DNA from: Kitasatospora atroaurantiaca
Lineage (GTDB): Bacteria > Actinomycetota > Actinomycetes > Streptomycetales > Streptomycetaceae
Length of the DNA stretch: 64,000 nt
Reading direction: 5' to 3'
Assembly (NCBI RefSeq): GCF_007828955.1
Contig: NZ_VIVR01000001.1
Coordinates: 6,386,001 to 6,450,000, forward strand
Part shown: positions 24,445 to 32,756 of the stretch, piece after piece
Layout of the letters: the number at the start of each line of letters is the position of its first letter
How positions within the stretch are numbered: the stretch's first letter is position 1
Notes under the pieces: model-generated
The model's database searches: none
What the model was told of the DNA's origin: nothing
What the model saw: the letters and a program-made list of their open reading frames with translations, nothing else
Made by a program: the position numbers and the translations under genes

Positions 24445-25718
24445 GCCAGCTCTCCTGGAAGGGCCCCGAGATGGCCTCGCCCGCTCCCGCCTGGGAGGCG
24501 TTCGCCCCCTCGGCAGCCGCACCGGCCGGACCGGTGGAACCGGTCCTCCCGGTCGAGCCGCCGGCCTCCGTCCCGGCCGCCCGGCCCGGCCGGGACCGGT
24601 ACCTGGACATGCTGCGCGCCCTGGCGCTCGGCCGAGTGATCACCTACCACCTGTTCGGCTGGGCCTGGCTGCCCTTCCTGTTCCCCTCGATGGGGGTCAT
24701 GTTCGCGCTGGCCGGCTCGCTGATGGCGCGCTCGCTCAGCCGGCCGGCCCTCCAGGTGATCCGGGGCCGCCTGCGGCGTCTGCTGCCGCCGATGTGGCTG
24801 TTCGGCGTCCTGCTGATCGCCGGCATGGTGTCGCAGGGCTGGTCGCCCTCGGCGGACGGGAACCCGGCCCGCTGGTGGCTGCGGATGCTGTTCTGGATCG
24901 TCCCGTTCAGCGAGCCGCCGTACGCGGCCGACATGCCGGAGATCCCCGGCCTGCTGGACACCACCTGGGCCATGCAGATGGCCGTGCCACTCTGGTACCT
25001 GCGCGCCTACCTGTGGTTCGTGCTGGCCTCGCCGCTGCTGCTGCGGGCCGTCCGGCGCTTCCCCTGGCCGACCGTGCTGGCCCCGCTGGCCGTCTCCTGG
25101 TTCCTCTCCTCCGGGCTGGTGCCGTACCTGGAGGGCCGGGCCGGGGAGGCGCTGCGGGACTTCACCACCTTCGCCGCCTGCTGGCTGCTCGGCTTCGCGC
25201 ACAACGAGGGCGTGCTGAAGCGGCTGCCGGGCTACCTCGCGCCGTCCATCGCGCCGTTCATCCTGGGCTTCGGCTTCTGGTGGGCGACCAGCCACCCGAC
25301 CGAGGACGGGTACGACCTGGACAGCATCCCGTTCGCGCAGGCGGTCTGGTCGTTCGGCTTCGTGCTGATGCTGCTGCAGCTCAGCCCGTCCTGGACCTCC
25401 TGGCCGCCGAAGCTGGAGCGCTGGAACGGCCTGATCTCGCTGCTCAACGCGCGCGCCGTGACGGTCTACCTCTGGCACATCCCGGCCCTGATCGCGGCGA
25501 TCGCACTGCGCGAGCAGGGCTGGCGGATCGACTGGCTGGGCGACAACATGCCCTGGCTGCTCAACAGCCGCTGGCTGGCCCTCGGGCTGTCGCTGCCGCT
25601 GATCGCGCTGGTGGTGCTGCTCTTCGGGTGGATGGAGGACGTCGCCGCCAAACGCCGCCCCCGGCTCTTCCCCTGGCCGCGCGTGGTCAGGCCGACCCGG
25701 GTGCACCGCCGGGCGTGA
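24441..25718 (+). CDS. Acyltransferase 3-family membrane protein
   Basis: 425 residues. A proline-rich cytoplasmic N terminus (about 1-50) is followed by about 10 membrane helices. Family marks are RDRYLDMLRALALGRVITYH near residue 53, RGRLRRLLPPMWLFG and the late AVTVYLWHIPALI. Such proteins O-acylate (often acetylate or succinylate) surface sugars. The overlap with the preceding gene indicates that it modifies the polymer made there. A perfect 18-bp hairpin terminator follows immediately. Confidence 0.85.
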   Translation: MSQLSWKGPEMASPAPAWEAFAPSAAAPAGPVEPVLPVEPPASVPAARPGRDRYLDMLRALALGRVITYHLFGWAWLPFLFPSMGVMFALAGSLMARSLSRPALQVIRGRLRRLLPPMWLFGVLLIAGMVSQGWSPSADGNPARWWLRMLFWIVPFSEPPYAADMPEIPGLLDTTWAMQMAVPLWYLRAYLWFVLASPLLLRAVRRFPWPTVLAPLAVSWFLSSGLVPYLEGRAGEALRDFTTFAACWLLGFAHNEGVLKRLPGYLAPSIAPFILGFGFWWATSHPTEDGYDLDSIPFAQAVWSFGFVLMLLQLSPSWTSWPPKLERWNGLISLLNARAVTVYLWHIPALIAAIALREQGWRIDWLGDNMPWLLNSRWLALGLSLPLIALVVLLFGWMEDVAAKRRPRLFPWPRVVRPTRVHRRA

Positions 25719-25722
25719 CACG

Positions 25723-25762
25723 CGCGAGAGGGCCCCGCCGACAACGGCGGGGCCCTCTCGCG
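25723..25762. terminator. Bidirectional intrinsic terminator
   Basis: A perfect 18-bp stem (25723-25740 with 25745-25762) and loop ACAA between convergent genes: the acyltransferase ending at 25718 and the minus-strand esterase ending at 25774. One of the strongest hairpins in the window. Confidence 0.88.
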
Positions 25763-25773
25763 TACTGCTGGAG

Positions 25774-26898
25774 TCAGTGCTGGACCGGAATGACGGTGCT
25801 CAGCCACTTGAAGATCTCCGGGACCATCGGGCCCCAGACAGTCTTGTCGTGGGCCCCCACCGTCTCCTGGACGGTGACCGTGGTCGGCAGCTTGGCGGCG
25901 GCCTTCATGGCGAGCGCGCCCTCGTAGCCGTCGCCCTTGTTACCGCTCATGAAGAGCGCGACCTTCGGCGGCTGCGCGGCGCTCTTCAGGATGTTCAGCG
26001 GGTTGGAGATGTCCCTGAGGTGCGGGTCCTTCGCGGTCAGCGAGGCGGGCTCCTGCGCGGGGTCGTTGTAGCCGGAGAGGCTGATCCCGGCGCGGTACCG
26101 GTTCGGGTGCTCGACGGCGAGCTTGGCCGCGCAGTGGCCGCCGGCCGAGTAGCCGGCCACCGCCCAGCGGTCGGGGGAGCTGTCGACCCGGAAGTTGTCG
26201 AACATCATCTGCGGCACGTCCCGCGACAGCCAGGTGTCCGCGTTGACCTTGCCCGGGACGTCCGCGCAGCCGGTGTCCACGGTGTTGCCGAGCAGCAGGG
26301 TGCGCGGCGAGATCAGGATGAACGGCGTGACCTGCCCGTTCTGCATCAGCGGCTTGAGCTTCTCGGACACCTTCAGGGTGCCGTACCAGGTGCTGGACGA
26401 GCCCGGCCAGCCCGGGAGCAGCTCGACCACCGGGAACTTCTTGTCCTTGTACGCCGGGTCGTTGTACTGCGGCGGCAGCCAGACCAGCACCTCGCCGTCG
26501 ACCCCGGAGAGCCGGCCCTTGAGGTCGGTCCGCTGGACGTCCTTGGGCACCAGCGGGTCGTCCACGCTCTTGAACGACTGGATGACCTTCGGCTCGCCCT
26601 TGGCGTCGTTGCCGGGGCCGCCGGAGGGGTTCTCGGACGGCACCTGCGGTACGGCCCGGACGTGGTCGCCGGTGCCCAGCAGGTCGTCCCAGTTGCCGTA
26701 GATCAGGTTGGCGTTGTTGACCAGGACGAAGACCATCGTCACGGCCGTGACCTGGCAGAAGAGAAGCATGACGAGTCTGGCCAGGAACTGCATGGGTTTC
26801 GGCCCTCGGACCCGTCCCCACAGCAGCAGCGCCACCGCGATGGAGACCGGCACGAAGATCACCGTGCAGATGAGGAATGGGGTGCCTGTCAGTTGCAT
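25774..26898 (-). CDS. Membrane-anchored alpha/beta-hydrolase, esterase D/antigen 85-like
   Basis: 374 residues. Two N-terminal hydrophobic segments (about 7-28 and 38-60) are followed by an extracytoplasmic esterase domain. VDGEVLVWLPPQYND and FPVVELLPGWPGSS form the early strands. The nucleophile serine lies in VAGYSAGGHCAA, and the histidine probably in ETVGAHDKTVW near residue 350. The fold resembles esterase D/Fes and mycolyltransferase-type enzymes; streptomycete relatives have no proven substrate. The ATG at 26898 is used in preference to the adjoining TTG. It is a single gene reading towards the shared terminator. Confidence 0.82.
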   Translation of the reverse strand: MQLTGTPFLICTVIFVPVSIAVALLLWGRVRGPKPMQFLARLVMLLFCQVTAVTMVFVLVNNANLIYGNWDDLLGTGDHVRAVPQVPSENPSGGPGNDAKGEPKVIQSFKSVDDPLVPKDVQRTDLKGRLSGVDGEVLVWLPPQYNDPAYKDKKFPVVELLPGWPGSSSTWYGTLKVSEKLKPLMQNGQVTPFILISPRTLLLGNTVDTGCADVPGKVNADTWLSRDVPQMMFDNFRVDSSPDRWAVAGYSAGGHCAAKLAVEHPNRYRAGISLSGYNDPAQEPASLTAKDPHLRDISNPLNILKSAAQPPKVALFMSGNKGDGYEGALAMKAAAKLPTTVTVQETVGAHDKTVWGPMVPEIFKWLSTVIPVQH

Positions 26899-27240
26899 CA
26901 AGTTCTCGTATCCGGGTCGCCCGCCGTCCGGGCCCCGCTTGCCCGGTACGCGCTTCGATGGGATCAGACGATCTCGAACGGGGGATCAGTTGCTCTCGAA
27001 TCTGGATGGAACCTGAGAGGAACATCACGTTTCCGTGAGAAACGGCTGAACGGCCTGGTCCAGTCTGCCACCCGCCTGGGGGCTTGCGTCGAACGGGTCC
27101 AGGGATCTTCCAGGCGAGTCCGCCGACTCGATCGGCTCCCCCCGTGGGCAGACTGTCGGAGTGTCAGCCCGCTGTCCGTGTACGGTCATGGTCCTCCTGG
27201 CCGCGCTTCTGCTCCTCACCGGGCCGCCGGGCCCGGCGTG
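26899..27240. other. Intergenic region upstream of the glkA unit
   Basis: No convincing gene. It contains the 6-bp inverted repeat CGTTTC-N5-GAAACG at 27028-27044, a possible operator. An ATG at 27188 opens a hydrophobic, signal-like stretch (MVLLAALLLLTGPPGPAWC) in frame 2 that has no conserved continuation. The promoters of the esterase (minus) and of the glucokinase unit (plus) should lie here. Confidence 0.4.
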
Positions 27241-27444
27241 GTGCCGATCACCCGCAACCCGCACCACGCGTACCTGGTCGGAGACCCCTTCACCCCGCTC
27301 GAACGAGGGAGGATGGCAGGGAGCCACCCGCGCAGCGAGATCACTCTCGAGAAGCTCACCACCGAGAGGGCGGGCGGCTCGGACCTGGCCGAGCTCTCCC
27401 ACGAGCCGGCCCGCACCGACCCGAAGGAGCGTCCGAGCCAGTGA
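27241..27444 (+). CDS. Small protein encoded directly upstream of glucokinase
   Basis: A 67-residue frame from GTG 27241 (PITRNPHHAYLVGDPFTPLE ...) whose stop overlaps the glkA start (GTGA). The hydrophilic composition and translational coupling support it being real. In S. coelicolor a small gene (SCO2127) also precedes glkA and has been tied to glucose repression; whether this is its counterpart or a shortened form cannot be judged without alignment. No domain is recognised. A signal-peptide-like frame just upstream (27188) is offset by one base, so a frameshifted longer gene is possible. Confidence 0.5.
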   Translation: MPITRNPHHAYLVGDPFTPLERGRMAGSHPRSEITLEKLTTERAGGSDLAELSHEPARTDPKERPSQ

Positions 27445-28550
27445 CCAGCCCCACCGGTACCTCCAGGCCCGCGGTCCTGCCCACCCTGCTGGGCATCGGC
27501 CCTCGCGCGGAACGCCGTCGGCGCGCGCTGCCCGCGAGCATCCTGCGGCTGCCCACGATCGGGATCGACATCGGCGGCACCAAGGTGGTCGCCGGCGTGG
27601 TGGACGGCGAGGGGAAGGTCCTGGAGAAGCTCCGGACCGACACCCCGCACAAGAGCAAGAGCCCGCAGGTCATCGAGGACATCATCGTGGACCTGGTGCT
27701 GCAGCTCGCCGACAGGTACGACGTGCACGCCGTCGGCATCGGCGCCGCGGGCTGGGTGGACGCCGACCGCTCGCGCGTCCTGTTCGCCCCGCACCTGAAC
27801 TGGCGCAACGAGCCGCTGCAGGAGGCACTGAGCACGCGGCTGCGCTTCCCGGTGATCGTGGAGAACGACGCCAACGCCGCCGCCTGGGCCGAGTGGCGCT
27901 TCGGCGCCGGGCGCGGCGAGGACCACATGGTGATGCTCACCCTCGGCACCGGCATCGGCGGCGCCGTCGTCCGTGACGGGTACGTGGACCGGGGCAAGTA
28001 CGGCCTGGCGGGCGAGTTCGGCCATATGCAGGTCGTCCCCGGAGGCCACCGCTGCCCGTGCGGGAACCGGGGCTGCTGGGAGCAGTACTCCTCCGGCAAC
28101 GCCCTCGTCCGGGACGCCCGCGAGCTGATCGAGGAGGAGTCGCCGGTGGTGCAGCCGCTGCTGGCGCTCGCGGGCGGGACGGCCGAGGGGATCACCGGGC
28201 CGCTGGTCACCGAGGCGGCCCGGGCCGGGGATCCGGTCGCCACCGAGCTGCTCTACGAGGTGGGCACCTGGCTGGGCGTCGGCATCGCCAATCTGGCCGC
28301 AGCCCTGGACCCCGGACGCTTCGTCATCGGGGGCGGCGTCTCCGAGGCGGGGGACCTGCTGATCGGCCCGGCCCAGGAGGCCTTCAAGCGGACCCTCACC
28401 GGCCGCGGCTTCCGCCCCGAGGCGCCGATCGTGCACGCGGCGCTCGGCAACGAGGCCGGCCTGGTGGGTGCTGCGGATCTGGCCCGCCAGGTGGCCCGCA
28501 GGTTCAGGACCATCAAGCGGCACCGGGTGGAGCGGGTCGTCCCGGCCTGA
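27441..28550 (+). CDS. glkA: ROK-family glucokinase
   Basis: Phosphorylates glucose with ATP; in streptomycetes GlkA is also central to carbon catabolite repression. The 369-residue protein shows the phosphate motif TIGIDIGGTKVVAG after a 40-residue N-terminal extension, FPVIVENDANAAAWAE, TLGTGIGGAVV, and the ROK zinc motif (GHRCPCGNRGCWEQYSSG). The GTG start overlaps the upstream small gene's stop. Typical streptomycete GlkA is about 317 residues, so the N-terminal extension (SPTGTSRPAVLP ... ERRRRALP) is unusual. Either translation begins later or this form has a basic leader. Confidence 0.9.
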   Translation: MTSPTGTSRPAVLPTLLGIGPRAERRRRALPASILRLPTIGIDIGGTKVVAGVVDGEGKVLEKLRTDTPHKSKSPQVIEDIIVDLVLQLADRYDVHAVGIGAAGWVDADRSRVLFAPHLNWRNEPLQEALSTRLRFPVIVENDANAAAWAEWRFGAGRGEDHMVMLTLGTGIGGAVVRDGYVDRGKYGLAGEFGHMQVVPGGHRCPCGNRGCWEQYSSGNALVRDARELIEEESPVVQPLLALAGGTAEGITGPLVTEAARAGDPVATELLYEVGTWLGVGIANLAAALDPGRFVIGGGVSEAGDLLIGPAQEAFKRTLTGRGFRPEAPIVHAALGNEAGLVGAADLARQVARRFRTIKRHRVERVVPA

Positions 28551-28986
28551 CCGACAGCCCGGCCGGGCGCCCTGTCATCCCGGTCTACCGCACCGGCCGC
28601 CACATGTCGGGTACGTGGCCTTGGCCGGTCGGCTGTCGTGCCGCTGTTCGTCGGAGTCGTTCCCAGAGTCTTCTGATCATCATGTCAGCCTCTCGTCCGG
28701 GTCATGCCAACTAATAACTACCAGGAGTGGTCCGGTGAACGCAATGCGTGATGGAGTCGATCTCGGCTGACGGGCGGAGGGTCGGCATGGACGGAAGGGC
28801 GGTTGGAGTCCCGGTGTGACCGAGCCCAGGAGACCCCGTGGGCCGTGGTGGCTGGTGAGCGGCACGGTCGCGCTGGCGGTCGCCGTACGGCGCCCCCGCC
28901 GGCACCCGGCTCGCGCTGGCCCGAATACGCCGCTGCACCGTCGAGGTGCCCTGCGGGACTCCCGCCCCGATCGACCGACTGCTTCC
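28551..28986. other. Intergenic region with a possible decayed small gene
   Basis: No intact gene. A GTG at 28816 opens TEPRRPRGPWWLVSGTVALA, a basic start with a hydrophobic helix as in a secreted or membrane protein. The plausible continuation (APAGTRLALARIRRC ...) lies in a different frame from about 28889, suggesting decay. A tiny frame (28735-28770, 11 codons) with CAGGAG upstream is also present. Both are weak. Confidence 0.3.
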
Positions 28987-29022
28987 GGCCTGGGCCCCTC
29001 CCCTCCGGAGGGGGCCCAGGCC
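28987..29022 (-). terminator. Intrinsic terminator of the S15-type hydrolase gene
   Basis: A perfect 12-bp stem (28987-28998 with 29011-29022) whose loop itself contains CTCC/GGAG. It lies 11 bases beyond the minus-strand stop codon at 29033. Confidence 0.75.
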
Positions 29023-29032
29023 GCAGCGGCCG

Positions 29033-30637
29033 CTACTTCAGCGGGACGGAGATCCAGGACGGATCGGCCGAGGGAGAGCCGAAGCCGAGGGTGGACCAGG
29101 CCGGGTTGTGGGTGATGTACAGCGGGTCGACGCTGTCCACGACCAGGGCCAGCCGGTGGCCCGCCGGGACGTCATAGGCCGTGGCCTGGAGGGGGAAGTC
29201 GGCGGTGAAGGACTGCCCGGGGGTGCGGTTCAGGAAGGTGTACGGCGCGTGGCTGACCAGCTTGCCGAGGCCCAGCGCGTCCACGTCGTACAGGTAGGCG
29301 ATCAGGCTGCCCTGCGAGGCCGACGGCGTCACCCCGAGGTGGATCCGGACGGCTCCCCGTACGCGCTGCGCCGTGCCGTACGACCCGGACTGCCAGACCG
29401 CCGCGACCGGGCGGGGGAGCAGCGGGACGGAGACGATCGGTGGCACCTTGAGGAACTGCTCGGCCAGGTTGCTGAGGAAGATCACGCCGCCGTCCGCTCC
29501 GGAGTCGAGGCCGGTGGCGATGGTGGTGCGCCAGCCGGTGTCGGTGCCGGGCCGGAGTGAGCCGGTGCCCAGCCAGTTGCGCTCGCCGAGGCCCAGGCGG
29601 CTGGTCGAGGAGGTGACGGCCCGCCAGCTCGGGTAGTCCTCGTAGCCGTCCTGGAGCTGGGGCTTGAGGTGGACGGGCAGAGCGCGGTCGATGCCGTTGT
29701 CGACGCCCTTGAGGTAGTGGTCCAGCCAGGCGCGGGTGTCCGTCCAGACGTCGTTGGGCAGCCCGGCCAGGCCGGTGGCCTCGGCGGTGGCGTGGTCGCC
29801 CGGGCGCAGTTCGAGGCGCCTGGGGCCGGTCAGCTTCTCGTAGAAGTCGGTGAGCTGGTTGGGCGGGAAGATGCTGTCGCCCCACGCGTTGGCGAGCATC
29901 ACGGCCGTGCCGTTGGCGTTCACCCGGTCGACGTAGGTGGCGACCGAGCGCTTCGCCGCCCAGGCGCGCAGCTTGGCCTCGTTCTCGTAGTCGCTGCCGA
30001 AGAAGTCGGTGAGCTCGGCCTGGAGTTCCGAGCCCGGACGGCCGGTCAGGTACCCGGCGAGGGCGAGCAGCCCGGCCGACTGGAGGTGCTGGGTCTCGTC
30101 GCTGAACAGCGAGTCGGCCAGGTCCGCCCAGCCGCTCAGGGCGGCGACGGTCGTGATCCGGGGGTCGAAGGCGGCGCCGAGCAGGCTGATCCCGGCGCCG
30201 TAGGAGATGCCGGCCGCGCCGATCCGGCCCGGGTCGGCGGTGGTGTGGGCGAGGGCCCAGTCGATCACCCGGGAGAGGTCGGCGATGTCGGGGGGCCCGG
30301 CCACCTCGATCCGCCCGCCGGAGCCCCAGAAGCCGCGCGGGGTGTAGCTGACCACCACGTAGCCGGCGTCGGCGAACTGCCTGGCCTGGGCGAGGTACTC
30401 GAGATCGTTGAGACCCCAACTGCTCGGCAGGACGACCAGCGGGTGGCGGGCGGCGCCGTCGCCGGGCTCGTGCACGTTGCCCTTCAGGACGACGCCGTCG
30501 GAGCCGGGGATGTCGGTGAACCGCAGGGTGGAGGCGGCGGCTTGAGCGGTCGTGGCGGCGTGCGCGACCGACAGGGGCGTGACGACGAGCAGCGTGGTGG
30601 CCAGCGCCAAGGCGGCGGCGCGAGTGCGTGCGGGCAT
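29033..30637 (-). CDS. Secreted CocE/NonD-family (X-Pro dipeptidyl-peptidase S15-like) hydrolase
   Basis: 534 residues. The signal peptide (MPARTRAAALALATTLLVVT, cleavage after AHA near residue 27) targets it outside the cell. The catalytic core shows RGFWGSGG, nucleophile serine in AAGISYGAGISLL, ANAWGDSIFPP around the acid and RPGDHATAE with the likely histidine. The C-terminal 180 residues form the beta-rich jelly roll of S15/CocE enzymes (AVRIHLGVTPSASQGSLIAY). These enzymes cleave acyl-peptide or ester bonds; the substrate is not predictable. AGGAG precedes the start. It is divergent from ggt across a perfect 12-bp palindrome. Confidence 0.85.
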   Translation of the reverse strand: MPARTRAAALALATTLLVVTPLSVAHAATTAQAAASTLRFTDIPGSDGVVLKGNVHEPGDGAARHPLVVLPSSWGLNDLEYLAQARQFADAGYVVVSYTPRGFWGSGGRIEVAGPPDIADLSRVIDWALAHTTADPGRIGAAGISYGAGISLLGAAFDPRITTVAALSGWADLADSLFSDETQHLQSAGLLALAGYLTGRPGSELQAELTDFFGSDYENEAKLRAWAAKRSVATYVDRVNANGTAVMLANAWGDSIFPPNQLTDFYEKLTGPRRLELRPGDHATAEATGLAGLPNDVWTDTRAWLDHYLKGVDNGIDRALPVHLKPQLQDGYEDYPSWRAVTSSTSRLGLGERNWLGTGSLRPGTDTGWRTTIATGLDSGADGGVIFLSNLAEQFLKVPPIVSVPLLPRPVAAVWQSGSYGTAQRVRGAVRIHLGVTPSASQGSLIAYLYDVDALGLGKLVSHAPYTFLNRTPGQSFTADFPLQATAYDVPAGHRLALVVDSVDPLYITHNPAWSTLGFGSPSADPSWISVPLK

Positions 30638-30760
30638 GGGGGAACTCCTGGGGGCGGCTCTGCGGGGTGGGGGAGCAGATCCGAGCTCGGTCTACTGGAC
30701 GGTAGCTTGTTGGACGCTGTGTCAGTAACTCGTCGGCAGGTTGCGGAGCGATAACAGAAT

Positions 30761-30772
30761 TACTCGCGAGTA
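30761..30772. promoter_or_regulatory. Perfect palindrome TACTCGCGAGTA, candidate shared operator
   Basis: A 12-bp perfect palindrome in the 223-base divergent gap between the secreted hydrolase (start 30637) and gamma-glutamyltransferase (start 30861). The TTACT-N4-AGTA shape is typical of TetR-family operators. No regulator gene adjoins it. Confidence 0.5.
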
Positions 30773-30860
30773 GTGGCGTGAAGCCGCCCTGAGGCGCTGT
30801 TGTGGCGTCAGCTGCACCTGTGAAAGAACAGGGAGTTGACGCCGCCTCAGGAAGAATCCG

Positions 30861-32648
30861 ATGAGACCACTGGCCCGCCTCGCCCCCTCGCTCGCGCTCG
30901 CCACCGCCCTCGTCTGTGCCGTCGTCACCCCCGCCCAGGCAGGCGGCGCGCCACCGAAGGCACCCGAGGCGGTCGGCTACGGAGGTGCGGTGGCCAGCGT
31001 GGACGCCGACGCCACGGCCGCCGGGATCGAGGTGCTGCGCCGCGGCGGCAACGCGGTGGACGCGGCGGTGGCCACGGCGGCCGCCCTCGGCGTCACCGAG
31101 CCGTACTCGGCCGGCATCGGCGGCGGCGGTTACTTCGTCCACTACGACGCCCGCACCGGCCGGGTCTCCACCCTGGACGGCCGGGAGACGGCCTCCCGCA
31201 CGGCAGACGAGACGCTCTTCCTGGAGAACGGCAAGCCGCTGCCCTTCGCGGACGCCGTCACCAGCGGCCTCTCGGTCGGCGTCCCCGGCACCGCAGCCAC
31301 CTGGGACAAGGCGCTGCAGCTCTGGGGCAGCCGCTCGCTCGCCGAGGTGCTCAAGCCCGCCGAGCGGATCGCGGACCACGGCTTCACCGTCGACCAGACC
31401 TTTCGGGACCAGACCGCGCTCAACCAGGCCCGCTTCAAGGACTTCCCGGCCACCCGCGAGCTCTTCCTGCCCGGCGGCCAACTGCCGGTCGTCGGCAGCA
31501 CCCTGCGCAACCGGGACCTCGCGGCCACCTACCGCGAGCTCGGCCGCAAGGGTGTGCAGACCCTCTACGGCGGCGCACTCGGCGCAGACGTCGCCCGTAC
31601 CGTCCAGCAGCCGCCCGTCGACCCGGCGTCAGGCCGGGTGGCCCGCCCCGGAAAGGTGGACACCGCCGACCTGGCGGCGTACCAGGTCCGCCACCAGCAG
31701 CCGACCCACGTCGACTACCGGGGCTACGACGTCTACGGCATCGCGCCGTCCTCCTCCGGCGGTACCACCGTCGGCGAGGCCCTCGGCATCCTCGGCCACA
31801 GCGACCTGGGAGCCCTGGACAGCACGCAGTACTACCACCGCTTCCTGGAGGCGAGCCGGATCGCCTTCGCCGACCGCAACCGATGGGTGGGCGACCCGCG
31901 CTTCTCGACCGTCCCCACCCGGCAGCTGCTCTCGCCCGAGTACGCCGCCTCCCGGGCCTGCCTGATCAGCCCCGAGCACGCCCTGACCAGCCCGCTCGCC
32001 CCCGGCGACCCGTACCATCCGGCTCCGTGCGCGAGCAGCGGGCCGGCCGTAACCGAGACGTACGAGGGCCCCAGCACCACGCACCTGACCGTCGCCGACC
32101 GCTGGGGCAACGTGGTCGCGTACACCCTCACCATCGAGCAGACCGGCGGCAGCGGCATCACCGTCCCCGGGCGCGGCTTCCTGCTCAACAACGAGCTGAC
32201 CGACTTCTCGTTCACCCCCAACACGCCCGGCGTGCCCGACCCCAACCTGCCGGGGCCCGGGAAGCGGCCGCGCTCCTCGATCTCGCCGACCATCGTGCTG
32301 CACGACGGCAAGCCCTTCATCGCGGCCGGCTCGCCCGGCGGCGCGACCATCATCACCACCGTGCTGCAGGTGCTGCTCGGCCGGATCGACCGCGGCCTGA
32401 CCCTGGAGCAGGCCATCGCCGCCCCCCGGGCCAGCCAGCGCAACGCCGCCACCACCGCCGCCGAGCCCGGCTTCCTCGCGCTGCCGGAGCGGGCGAGGCT
32501 GGAGGCGCTCGGACAGGCCTTCGCGGCGAACCCCGAGATCGGTGCGGCCACCGGCGTCGAGCGGCTGCCGGACGGCCGGTGGGTCGCCGCGGCCGAGCCC
32601 GTCCGGCGCGGCGGCGGATCGGCGGCGGTCGTCCACCCCTCGCGCTGA
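30861..32648 (+). CDS. ggt: Gamma-glutamyltransferase, secreted
   Basis: A 595-residue Ntn-hydrolase precursor that hydrolyses or transfers the gamma-glutamyl group of glutathione-like peptides. The signal peptide runs about 1-27 (VVTPAQA). The large subunit carries AAGIEVLRRGGNAVDAAVA and GIGGGGYFVHYD. The autocleavage site and nucleophile is T406 in GPSTTHLTVADRWGNVVAYT. The small subunit carries GSGITVPGRGFLLNNELTDF, KRPRSSISPTIV and AGSPGGATIITTV. All family blocks are intact. It is divergent from the S15-type hydrolase, and an exonuclease III gene follows 108 bases later. Streptomycetes make mycothiol, so imported gamma-glutamyl peptides are the likely substrates (inference). Confidence 0.93.
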   Translation: MRPLARLAPSLALATALVCAVVTPAQAGGAPPKAPEAVGYGGAVASVDADATAAGIEVLRRGGNAVDAAVATAAALGVTEPYSAGIGGGGYFVHYDARTGRVSTLDGRETASRTADETLFLENGKPLPFADAVTSGLSVGVPGTAATWDKALQLWGSRSLAEVLKPAERIADHGFTVDQTFRDQTALNQARFKDFPATRELFLPGGQLPVVGSTLRNRDLAATYRELGRKGVQTLYGGALGADVARTVQQPPVDPASGRVARPGKVDTADLAAYQVRHQQPTHVDYRGYDVYGIAPSSSGGTTVGEALGILGHSDLGALDSTQYYHRFLEASRIAFADRNRWVGDPRFSTVPTRQLLSPEYAASRACLISPEHALTSPLAPGDPYHPAPCASSGPAVTETYEGPSTTHLTVADRWGNVVAYTLTIEQTGGSGITVPGRGFLLNNELTDFSFTPNTPGVPDPNLPGPGKRPRSSISPTIVLHDGKPFIAAGSPGGATIITTVLQVLLGRIDRGLTLEQAIAAPRASQRNAATTAAEPGFLALPERARLEALGQAFAANPEIGAATGVERLPDGRWVAAAEPVRRGGGSAAVVHPSR

Positions 32649-32756
32649 GCGAGGGCCTGTCGGTGCAGGGCGGTATGTTCGGGGTGGGCAGGCTCCTCGG
32701 GGCCCCCACCCCTCGCACGCACCCCTCGTCCGCACCACCCGGGAAGGCCGCCTGCC

